The position numbers were made by a program, and so were the translations under genes. A stretch of DNA of 64,000 bases from Candidatus Odyssella thessalonicensis L13 (GTDB lineage: Bacteria > Pseudomonadota > Alphaproteobacteria > Paracaedibacterales > Paracaedibacteraceae), in contig NZ_AEWF01000007.1 in the NCBI RefSeq assembly GCF_000190415.1, positions 98,890-162,889 of the forward strand, in the 5' to 3' direction. Every line of letters starts with the position of its first letter. Positions within the stretch are counted from its first letter, which is position 1. The notes beneath the pieces were generated by a model. It was not told where the DNA came from. It worked only from the letters and a program-made list of their open reading frames with translations, and did no database searches. This document shows positions 56,644 through 64,000 of the stretch, in pieces.

Positions 56644-58773
56644 TTAAACTCTTTCTACACTATTGGTGATATGTAAGGTTCGAATACTAGCTAAGACAAG
56701 ATTTAAATGCTCGGCGTCCTTGACTTCAACATCAATAATGATGTCCCAAAAGTCTGGCGTCCTATTGGTAACCTTAATATTGCTAATATTGCCGCCTTGT
56801 TTTGCGATGGCTGTTGAGAAAGAAGATAAACTGCCTGTCATATTAAGAAAGGTGGCCTTTAAGCGCCCGACAAATTTCTGTTGATCATCGGCAGCTTTGC
56901 CCCAACTTAGCTCCAGGACGCGATTAGGGTCCGAGAAAGCTTTAAGGACTTCGCAGTTGGCCGTATGAATTGTAATCCCCTTTCCAGTTTTTACAATTCC
57001 TGAGATCCGATCTCCCGGTAAGGGATGGCAGCAACCTGCATAGCGCAGGGCCATTCCATCAATTAACCCTTGGATAGACACACCCCCGCTTGAGGCGGAG
57101 TCACTGGCTTTTTGCTTCTTAAGTTTGGGCTCTAATCGCTCGGGTTTATCATAAGGATAAACAGCTTGAATCACTTCATGCGTTGATAAAGTGCCTTCCC
57201 CGATACTGGCATATAAATCTTCCAAAGCCCCTTGCTTAAGCTGCTCGATTGCTGGGCGAAGAAGCTTTTCTGTTAAGTCTAAGTGAGCGTGCTTGAACGC
57301 CTTAACGAGCATTGACCGGCCGAGCTCACTAAACTGCTCACGCTTAAGTTGGCGAATATATCGACGGATATGGGACCGGGCTTTACCGGTAACCACGAAG
57401 CGCTCCCAGGTCGGAGAAGGACGCTGAGTCTTTGAGGTAATTACTTCTACCTGGTCACCATTGTTTAAGACGGTGCGTAATGGCATTAAGCGGCCATTAA
57501 TCTTGGCGGCGGTAATATGGTTACCGATTTGCGAGTGAACTGCATAAGCAAAGTCGATAGGTGTTGCCCCACTGGGAAGTTGGATTAAGTCACCCTTAGG
57601 CGTAAAGCAGAATACTTGGTCTTGGAACATCTCCAACTTAGTATTCTCTAAGAATTCCTCCGGGTTTGGAGCTTGATCTAAAATGTCTAGTAATCCGCGC
57701 AACCAAGCATATTGCCTACCATCATGGGAAATTCCTTGCTTGTATTCCCAGTGGGAGGCGATACCGTACTCGGCAATCTGATGCATCTCTTCAGTGCGAA
57801 TCTGTACTTCAATACGGCTATTAAACGGACCAATCAAGCCGGTGTGTAGCGATTGATAACCGTTTGGCTTGGGGGTGGAAATATAATCTTTAAAGCGTCC
57901 TGGTAACACAAGATAAGCGTTATGAACGGCTCCCAAAGCGTGATAGACTTCTGGGACAGTATGAACCACGATCCTGAACGCCATAATATCGGATAATTGC
58001 TCAAAGGCTACCCGCTTATGCTGCATTTTTTTCCAAATAGAATAAGGTGTCTTTTGCCGTCCATTGACTAAGGCATTCTCGATATTAGCATCTTTTAAAA
58101 CGCGCTGGATATCATCAATAATAGCTTCAACCGTGTAATCGGCATTCTCGTATAGAAAACTAAGGCGACTTTGTACCGATTCCCGGGCATCTGGATTCAT
58201 AATGCCAAATGCAATATCTTCAAGCTCATCTTTAAGATGCTGCATCCCCATGCGTTCGGCAAGCGGCGCATAAATCTCGATTGTTTCTCTGGCGGTGCGC
58301 TTGCGTTTTTCTGGCGAGCTGACATGATGCAAGGTGCGCATGTTATGCAAGCGGTCTGCTAGCTTGACCAAGAGAACACGAATGTCTGAAGACATGGCCA
58401 GCACGAGTTTGCGTAAGTTTTCCGCCTGCTTGGTGTGCTCTGATTGGAGCTCTAGTTGCGATAATTTGGTAACGCCATCGACCAGATTAGCAATATCTTT
58501 GCCAAATTGTTTTTCAATATCTTCCAGCGTTGCCAAAGTATCTTCGACAGTATCATGCAACAGGCCAGTAATTACTGTTGATTGATCAAGCTTAAAATCA
58601 GCCAAAATCTGAGCCACGGCAAGTGGATGAGTGTAATAAGGATCCCCGGAGGCGCGCAGCTGTGAACCATGAGCTTTCATGCAAAACTCATAGGCGCGTC
58701 GAAGCGTCGCTTCGTCAACAGCGGGATTGTTGTGCCTCAATCGGTCTAGTAATTCTTCGAATTGTCGATACAT
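56644..58773 (-). CDS. rsh: Bifunctional (p)ppGpp synthetase/hydrolase (Rsh, RelA/SpoT family)
   Basis: 709 residues, full domain set. N-terminal HD hydrolase with YYTHP and LLHDTVEDT (His73-Asp74), synthetase with GRQKTPYSIWKKM, DIMAFRIVV, YISTPKPNGYQSLHT and EVQIRTEEMHQIAEYG, TGS domain with TPKGDLIQLPSGATPIDFAY, a CCHPLPGD zinc-finger-like block and a C-terminal ACT domain. It makes and degrades the stringent-response alarmone. Both catalytic centres look intact. It is the probable parent of the exported paralogue at 54879-55964. Confidence 0.97.
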   Translation of the reverse strand: MYRQFEELLDRLRHNNPAVDEATLRRAYEFCMKAHGSQLRASGDPYYTHPLAVAQILADFKLDQSTVITGLLHDTVEDTLATLEDIEKQFGKDIANLVDGVTKLSQLELQSEHTKQAENLRKLVLAMSSDIRVLLVKLADRLHNMRTLHHVSSPEKRKRTARETIEIYAPLAERMGMQHLKDELEDIAFGIMNPDARESVQSRLSFLYENADYTVEAIIDDIQRVLKDANIENALVNGRQKTPYSIWKKMQHKRVAFEQLSDIMAFRIVVHTVPEVYHALGAVHNAYLVLPGRFKDYISTPKPNGYQSLHTGLIGPFNSRIEVQIRTEEMHQIAEYGIASHWEYKQGISHDGRQYAWLRGLLDILDQAPNPEEFLENTKLEMFQDQVFCFTPKGDLIQLPSGATPIDFAYAVHSQIGNHITAAKINGRLMPLRTVLNNGDQVEVITSKTQRPSPTWERFVVTGKARSHIRRYIRQLKREQFSELGRSMLVKAFKHAHLDLTEKLLRPAIEQLKQGALEDLYASIGEGTLSTHEVIQAVYPYDKPERLEPKLKKQKASDSASSGGVSIQGLIDGMALRYAGCCHPLPGDRISGIVKTGKGITIHTANCEVLKAFSDPNRVLELSWGKAADDQQKFVGRLKATFLNMTGSLSSFSTAIAKQGGNISNIKVTNRTPDFWDIIIDVEVKDAEHLNLVLASIRTLHITNSVERV

Positions 58774-59199
58774 TTTGGGGTCTCATTATACTATCTGTAT
58801 TATTTTCTCGCATTTTCAAGTCAAAAGGCAAGCAATTCTGAATTTTTAGTTAGAAGAGGTCAATTAAGGGGAAAGATAGGGCTAAATAGTGACGGCGAAG
58901 TGAGCCGTACAGGGAATTAAGCGAAGTGATTACTTTTCTCGATTTTGATATATAGTTCCTTGCAGTCAAAATAGTTCTGCGCCTTATAAACCAATAAGTT
59001 TATATCTTTGAAGATAATATTTTTGCAGGATGTGGTTGATTCTTTGCCAAGAATTGAGAAGCTATAATGGGAGAACTATTACTTAATCTATTCTTTTATG
59101 GTAATTTCAAACTACTTCAGGAACAAGTATCTAGCTCCCTTAATTAAAGGTTTAAGCTTAAGGCAGAGGCTTTTCACATAGGTGAGCCTATGGATCTAT
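58774..59199. other. Intergenic region between rsh and mntH
   Basis: No gene recognised. A six-base-pair hairpin (CATAGG/CCTATG at 59176-59191) lies just after the mntH stop but has no T-run. Confidence 0.4.
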
Positions 59200-60510
59200 T
59201 TACAAATAATCAGAAAGCAATTTAAGATTTAAAGTTATTATAAGCACTGTAGCTGCCCAGGCTAGAACGGCCATCCATCTTGGGGTCACGAAGGCTCCCA
59301 TTTTCTTCTGATCGGTGGCAAATAAAATTAAAGGTATAATGGCCAACGGAAGCTGCATTGACAGAATGACTTGGCTAAACAATAATAACTGTTCTGTGCC
59401 TTTATCCCCATACAATAGGGTTATGATTATTACAGGGATAATAGCTAATCCGCGGGTAATAAGGCGTCTAATCCATGGCGGAAAACGCAGATTTAGAAAT
59501 CCCTCCATCACTATCTGCCCAGCAAGCGTTGCCGTGAGAGTAGAATTTAAACCTGCAGCTAATAAAGCGATGGCAAACATTGTCGCGGCCATATCGGATC
59601 CCAAGATAGGCGCGAGTAAATGATACGCTTTAGTGATATCGCCGACATCCGTGTGCCCCGTCTGATGGAAAGCTGCGCTTGCAAGAATAAGAATCGCCGC
59701 ATTAATGACCAAAGCTAACGTTAAGGCAATTGTGCTATCAACTGTTGCCCACTGAATCGCTTGACGACGGCCCTTGTGTGTTGGCTCAAAAGCACGTGTT
59801 TGCACAATTGAGGAGTGAAGATAAAGATTGTGCGGCATAACAGTGGCGCCGATAATCCCAATCGCCACATATAACATCTGTGGATTCTTGACAATATCAG
59901 TGCTGGGGATGAAACCTTTTAAAATGCCGTGGAATTGCGGCTGAACGGCAACTATCTGGATGATGAAACAAACCATAATAACAAGGAGTAAAGTAATAAC
60001 AAAGGCTTCCAGCGCCCGAAAGCCTCGGTTTATTAAAAGCAGGAGTAAGAAAGTATCACAGATAGTGATCAGTGTTCCCATTAAAAGGGGGATGCCGAAT
60101 AGCAGCTGTAAGGCGATGGCCGTGCCAATGACTTCTGCCACATCACACGCAATAATAGCTAGCTCGCAAGCTAGCCATAAAATAACATTTACAGGACGGT
60201 TATAGGATTGACGACAAGCTTGGGCTAAATCCAGGCCAGTACCTATACCTAAGCGTACCCCCAAAGATTGTAGTAAAACGGCCATCAAATTGGAGAGTAA
60301 GATGACAAAAAGCAGACTATAACCAAATTGAGAGCCGGCAGCAATATCGGTCGCCCAATTGCCAGGGTCCATATAACCGACAGAGATCAGGTAGCCGGGT
60401 CCGAGAAAGGCCAAGAATCGACGCCATCCTGACTTTGGTACTCTAATGCTTCCATTAACCTCAGCTAAGCTGGGAGCATGTTTTAAAGAAGGGAAGGGAC
60501 GAAAAGGCAT
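59200..60510 (-). CDS. mntH: Nramp-family divalent metal transporter (Mn2+/Fe2+)
   Basis: 436 residues with about eleven membrane helices. Metal-site motifs are MDPGNW (Asp48, Asn51) in helix 1 and [14 protein letters not shown] in helix 6 with the conserved Met and the following His. Proton-coupled import of manganese or iron, typical of bacteria facing host metal limitation. Single gene; no Fur/MntR box could be identified with confidence upstream. Confidence 0.95.
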   Translation of the reverse strand: MPFRPFPSLKHAPSLAEVNGSIRVPKSGWRRFLAFLGPGYLISVGYMDPGNWATDIAAGSQFGYSLLFVILLSNLMAVLLQSLGVRLGIGTGLDLAQACRQSYNRPVNVILWLACELAIIACDVAEVIGTAIALQLLFGIPLLMGTLITICDTFLLLLLINRGFRALEAFVITLLLVIMVCFIIQIVAVQPQFHGILKGFIPSTDIVKNPQMLYVAIGIIGATVMPHNLYLHSSIVQTRAFEPTHKGRRQAIQWATVDSTIALTLALVINAAILILASAAFHQTGHTDVGDITKAYHLLAPILGSDMAATMFAIALLAAGLNSTLTATLAGQIVMEGFLNLRFPPWIRRLITRGLAIIPVIIITLLYGDKGTEQLLLFSQVILSMQLPLAIIPLILFATDQKKMGAFVTPRWMAVLAWAATVLIITLNLKLLSDYL

Positions 60511-60644
60511 TATTCTTAACTTCTCATCATAAAAGGACCTCTTTCTTTATATAGTGCATCATGTAAATCCCTTCATGGCAATACCCTTAAGAATCATCAA
60601 AATTTTCTAAATGAATTCGCATTTGTTTCTTAAGGGTAGGCAAA

Positions 60645-60947
60645 TTATTTTCTCCGGTAATCCTGGCGATTTTTCTTGCCTCGATTTAACCCTAAAACTT
60701 TATCGGCTCTTCTTGAAGCTTCTCTAATCTCCTCTTCAGTAGGAATATACTCGTCTGTTTCTGATTAATTTTCAGCGTTAGCGGGCTGCGCCGGGGCGCT
60801 CGTTTCAACTTGTACTGCTAAAGTGGTATCTACTAAACTTTTAGGATCTTTTGTTAGTTTCGTTGATTGGCCGACATATGCTGCTTGCAAGTTGGATAAA
60901 TAGCAAAGAAAAACAGTTAGAAATCCTATTCTTGCCACTTGATCCAT
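60645..60947 (-). pseudogene. Small exported protein interrupted by an in-frame TAA
   Basis: ATG at 60947 gives MDQVARIGFLTVFLCYLSNL, a signal peptide, and a Thr/Ala/Pro-rich mature part ending NAEN, then TAA at 60765-60767. The same frame continues with clearly protein-like sequence (TDEYIPTEEEIREASRRADK, then NRGKKNRQDYRRK) to a stop at 60645. Total about 100 residues. Either a nonsense mutation has truncated a small exported protein or the 60-residue form is functional and the rest is relic. No family recognised. Confidence 0.6.
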
Positions 60948-60975
60948 ATTTGATCTTCTACATAAATTATTTATT

Positions 60976-61254
60976 TTAATAGCCCCCTATTTCTTCTCCC
61001 TCCTCAGTAGCTGTTATCCATCCAAAAATCATCCTTCTATGCAGGGCGCTGTGGAGGATTTTGCCGTTCATGCCAGGGACTTTATGGTCGGTATGACTGA
61101 TTTTTACGTTCTCAAACAGCGGTCTTTTTATTAAAGGATGGGTTAAGAATAAAGACAAGAAGCTCCTCTCTTTTAATTTTTCAGCAAGAAACTTAAAACA
61201 GAACAAAGCTTGTTCGCAAGTAATAAACTTCTGATAATTCACAAGCACAGCCAC
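60976..61254 (-). CDS. Hypothetical protein, 92 residues, doubtful
   Basis: Starts at a GTG without a ribosome site (the preceding bases are pyrimidine-rich) and the frame stays open 16 codons further upstream without an ATG. The sequence (CEQALFCFKFLAEKLKERSF, GKILHSALHRRMIFGWITA) looks like a real protein but has no signal peptide and no motif I know. It may be a fragment of a longer decayed gene between the autotransporter and the small exported protein. Confidence 0.35.
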   Translation of the reverse strand: MAVLVNYQKFITCEQALFCFKFLAEKLKERSFLSLFLTHPLIKRPLFENVKISHTDHKVPGMNGKILHSALHRRMIFGWITATEEGEEIGGY

Positions 61255-61359
61255 CAGAAGGAAGGGATTATAATTATATTTATGACTTCTTTGAAAAGCA
61301 CTTTAAATTATATCCGGTAGCTTTGGCATAGCGCACATCACCCAGCTTTATCAGCCATA

Positions 61360-64000
61360 TTAGAATTGATAGTCCAACCGAAGAAGGATCGCAGATAGAT
61401 GCTGAGAAGAAGAGATCTCAGCATTATAGCTAATTGAAAAAGACAATTGCTCTGTTAAAGATGTCGTAATCCCTAAGGAGGGGTTGAAAACTCGTTGCTG
61501 CTTATCATTAATTGATATAGTAAAAGTACTGTTATTATAGTCATATAGAGCTGCGGTAATGGTATGAGGATTCCTGTGGCTTCTTCTATAATTATATCCC
61601 AGTCTTGCATACATATAGATTGGCGTTTGCCTAAGGGCTATGGAGCGGGATACTTGAACGCCGAATCTATTTTGGATAAAGCGACTTCTTCGACGGGCAA
61701 CTTTTAAAGCCGGGTTCAGCCCGCTTGCTGCCTCCCTATACCCGTTCTCCGTTAAATATAAACCTTCAAATCCAACATAAGGAGTTATGGTGGTCTTGGG
61801 AGTTATGGCGATATTATATCCTGCTTCTAAAGCTCCACTGAGATGCTGTCCTTTGCGACGATGGCTGTTGACATAGGGAGCAGAAAGAACCTTAAGGTTA
61901 CGGTTTCCCTTAAAATGATGGTATCCATAAAAGCCAGCTGCATTAACATACCCCTTCTCGCCCATTAACCATTGTCCGTAAACGCCAACACGATAGTTGC
62001 TAATCTTTCCTCGCCCGTACCCTTGTTGTAAACGATATGACATCCTCGTATATCCAAGTGTAGCTCCTAAAACTAAATCTTTTAAAACTTGTTGATCTGC
62101 ACCTAGCGAGGTTGTTGCTAGCTCCGTTTTAACACCTGGTGTGCCTACAGTGGGACTTCTATCTTTAACTGATCTGCGATTCATCAATCCCCCAGATTGC
62201 TTTAGCCATAAGGAGGTATTGTTAAACGACACATGTATATCTTGAGGTGCAGGGTGAGATTGAGGACTCCCTGAATTATACTGACAATAAGGAGAAGCTG
62301 ACTTAGACGAAAAGATCTTTCCTAACTCAAGATTTAATGGATGATAGGCGTGAGAAAGGAGGCGAGCAATCTGGGCAGGTTGTGGATAATTTCCTTGCTG
62401 GTGCTTAACATTGCGGGCAATCATTAGGGCAGAAAATATCTCGGTAGACTGACTGAGCTCATAAGCCCCTAATTGGGCGCTAATTAAGCCATTCGCGGCC
62501 GGATGCAGCTGATTAAGAGTATTATACAGTTCACTTATAGACAAGGTTGGGAAAATACTATTCAGATTGGCGAGTTGAGAGCCAACCGGTGTATTCGTCT
62601 TTACAATATAATTGGCAACTATTCCTGGATTTCCATCTGTCACAACATTATTTAAAGTGAAGCTTTGTACTGCCGTTAGCTCGACACTATTCATTAAATA
62701 ATTCAGCGTATATCTTAATAAGGCTGAAGAAGAAGTTACAGCATTAAATTGAGTCACAATGGGATTGCCGGCCGTCAAAATAGTATAAGTTTTAGGAGTA
62801 GTATAGTTGCCCGGTTGGGGTAAAATATGCAAAGTTCCCCCTAAAGTCGCTGTATTAGTTACTTGGATCAAGTCTGATTGACTGGCATCATTAATTTCAC
62901 AATTATAAGTCCCATTCGTATTATCAAAGTTCGCCAGAACTTGAATGATTCCTATTGAATTGCCAGGCTTAAGAATTCCTAAATTTGTTAAGTTGTAAAC
63001 GCTTCCGTTACCTGTGAAGCTGCCGCTGTTGGCAACAGTAACATCAGAGTTAGGTAAGGACCCATTGACCGTTAATTTGCCTCCATTCACTAGCACAGAA
63101 CCTGAATAAAGTGGATTAGTGGTGGTAATCTGCAACACGCCCGTTCCCTCTTTTACCAAATCTCCTGGACCGCTCAGAGCTCCAGTTAGATTAGCAGTGT
63201 TACCATTGGTATCAATGATTCCATCCGTTGTCATGGCAATAGGGTTAGCCACATTGCTCAAGTTCGCAGCAATTATTAACTTTGTTCCCGCATTATTGAA
63301 TGCAAAGGTTCCTGTGCCCAAGCCTTGATTATCTGCAATTGCTATCGTATCATTGTCCAGGATAATACCATTAAAAGCATTAGCCCCCGAAAAAGTTAAG
63401 ATACCAGTGCCAAGTTTTCTTAGCGTGAACCCACCATCAATAGTCCCGCTTAAGGTTACATTGAGTCCCTGAGTATCCAAGTTGCTATTAGCATTGATAT
63501 GGATTGGATTGGCAATGGGCGCTGTTAAACTTGAACTAATCTCTAACGTTGTTCCTGTGCCCGTAAAAGTGATATCTCCCGTTCCTAAACCTTGGTAATG
63601 GTTGATACTAATCGTTCCATCGTTAATCGTTGTACCACCTGCGTAAGTTTGAGCACCCATGATTGTCAGCTTTCCGGTACCTTGCTTATTAATGGATCCT
63701 CCGCCTGAAATAACATTAGTGTAAGCCAGATTATCAGAACGATTAAAAGTTAATGTACCATTATTAACAATATTTCCCCCGATACTGCCTGTAGTGCCAG
63801 CGTTACCGATTTGCAGAGTGCCCGCTGTAATGGTGGTGGTACCGCTATGAGTATTAGTACCTGTAAGAGTCAGAGTATTTGGCCCTTGCTTCTCCACAGA
63901 GCCGGTGCCGGTGATGTTGCCGCTATAAGTGGAGGCATCTGAGCGGTTGAAAATCAGGGCGGCATTGTTGGTAATATTGCCACTGAGGCTTCCCGTAGTA
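61360..64000 (-). CDS. Autotransporter with PATR-repeat passenger and C-terminal beta-barrel (5' part outside the window)
   Basis: Visible part is about 880 residues; the frame is open to the window edge, so the start lies beyond it. The passenger is a parallel beta-helix of autotransporter-associated repeats (GTLTFNRSDNLAYTNVISG, GSINKQGTGKLTIMG, GDLVKEGTGVLQITT, GGKLTVNGSL). After a linker (VGSQLANLNSIFPTLS...) the last ~280 residues form the translocator: LGATLGYTRMSYRL, YGQWLMGEKGYVNAAGFYGYHHF, ITPYVGFEGLYLTENGY, ending in the outer-membrane signature LLRLDYQF. Type Va secretion delivers the passenger to the cell surface; adhesion is the usual role. Confidence 0.93.
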   Translation of the reverse strand, partial: TTGSLSGNITNNAALIFNRSDASTYSGNITGTGSVEKQGPNTLTLTGTNTHSGTTTITAGTLQIGNAGTTGSIGGNIVNNGTLTFNRSDNLAYTNVISGGGSINKQGTGKLTIMGAQTYAGGTTINDGTISINHYQGLGTGDITFTGTGTTLEISSSLTAPIANPIHINANSNLDTQGLNVTLSGTIDGGFTLRKLGTGILTFSGANAFNGIILDNDTIAIADNQGLGTGTFAFNNAGTKLIIAANLSNVANPIAMTTDGIIDTNGNTANLTGALSGPGDLVKEGTGVLQITTTNPLYSGSVLVNGGKLTVNGSLPNSDVTVANSGSFTGNGSVYNLTNLGILKPGNSIGIIQVLANFDNTNGTYNCEINDASQSDLIQVTNTATLGGTLHILPQPGNYTTPKTYTILTAGNPIVTQFNAVTSSSALLRYTLNYLMNSVELTAVQSFTLNNVVTDGNPGIVANYIVKTNTPVGSQLANLNSIFPTLSISELYNTLNQLHPAANGLISAQLGAYELSQSTEIFSALMIARNVKHQQGNYPQPAQIARLLSHAYHPLNLELGKIFSSKSASPYCQYNSGSPQSHPAPQDIHVSFNNTSLWLKQSGGLMNRRSVKDRSPTVGTPGVKTELATTSLGADQQVLKDLVLGATLGYTRMSYRLQQGYGRGKISNYRVGVYGQWLMGEKGYVNAAGFYGYHHFKGNRNLKVLSAPYVNSHRRKGQHLSGALEAGYNIAITPKTTITPYVGFEGLYLTENGYREAASGLNPALKVARRRSRFIQNRFGVQVSRSIALRQTPIYMYARLGYNYRRSHRNPHTITAALYDYNNSTFTISINDKQQRVFNPSLGITTSLTEQLSFSISYNAEISSSQHLSAILLRLDYQF

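Overview
The window reads as chromosome of an AT-rich, host-associated alphaproteobacterium, most likely an intracellular (amoeba or protist) symbiont of the Holosporales/Paracaedibacter/Odyssella kind. This placement is inference from gene content: a CP4-like class II AroA, a FYDLN_acid protein (a family typical of Alphaproteobacteria), Rsh directly followed by AcpS, and many exported proteins with eukaryotic-like F-box, leucine-rich and Sel1 repeats. No rRNA, phage or CRISPR is visible; there is one tRNA and one decayed IS982-type transposase.

Layout. 0-5.2 kb is core: aroA, a FYDLN_acid protein, an ene-reductase and lolC/E-lolD. 5.4-24.2 kb is accessory and almost wholly exported: a large Sel1 protein, lipoproteins, a coiled-coil protein, an outer-membrane barrel, a 1143-residue repeat protein ending in a YoeB-like toxin domain, two beta-solenoid-like proteins and an exported aminoglycoside-phosphotransferase-fold kinase. 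24.5-34.5 kb is mainly core: secA, a parvulin-type chaperone, a MEDS histidine kinase with its receiver, threonine aldolase, rpmB and meaB. 34.8-37.4 kb carries an exported GNAT acetyltransferase and an F-box/LRR protein. 37.5-42.5 kb is an envelope and lipid cluster (sugar-nucleotide epimerase, fabD, fabG, lpxL-like acyltransferase), a YdjM-like hydrolase and tRNA-Arg(CCU). 42.5-56 kb is an effector-rich island: a Sel1/TPR-like protein, a ~2150-residue F-box/Sel1/FAD/LRR protein split by frameshifts, two further F-box proteins and an exported RelA/SpoT-synthetase paralogue. 56.2-60.5 kb returns to core (acpS, rsh, mntH). The window ends inside a large autotransporter.

How the genes work together. 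SecA, LolCDE and the parvulin chaperone form the export and outer-membrane route that the many signal-peptide proteins would need. Several exported proteins carry enzymatic domains whose cofactors are cytosolic (acetyl-CoA, ATP/GTP, mRNA), which argues that they act in a host cytoplasm. The secretion step across the outer membrane is not visible here.

The most notable items are the exported alarmone-synthetase-like protein next to its housekeeping parent, the Sel1-repeat/YoeB fusion, and the giant F-box/FAD/LRR protein whose frame can be restored at two precise one-base slips. All frameshifts and nonsense codons I detected lie in accessory genes, mostly exported ones, and none in housekeeping genes. 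This suggests selective decay or slippage-controlled expression rather than uniform sequencing error, though the latter is not excluded.
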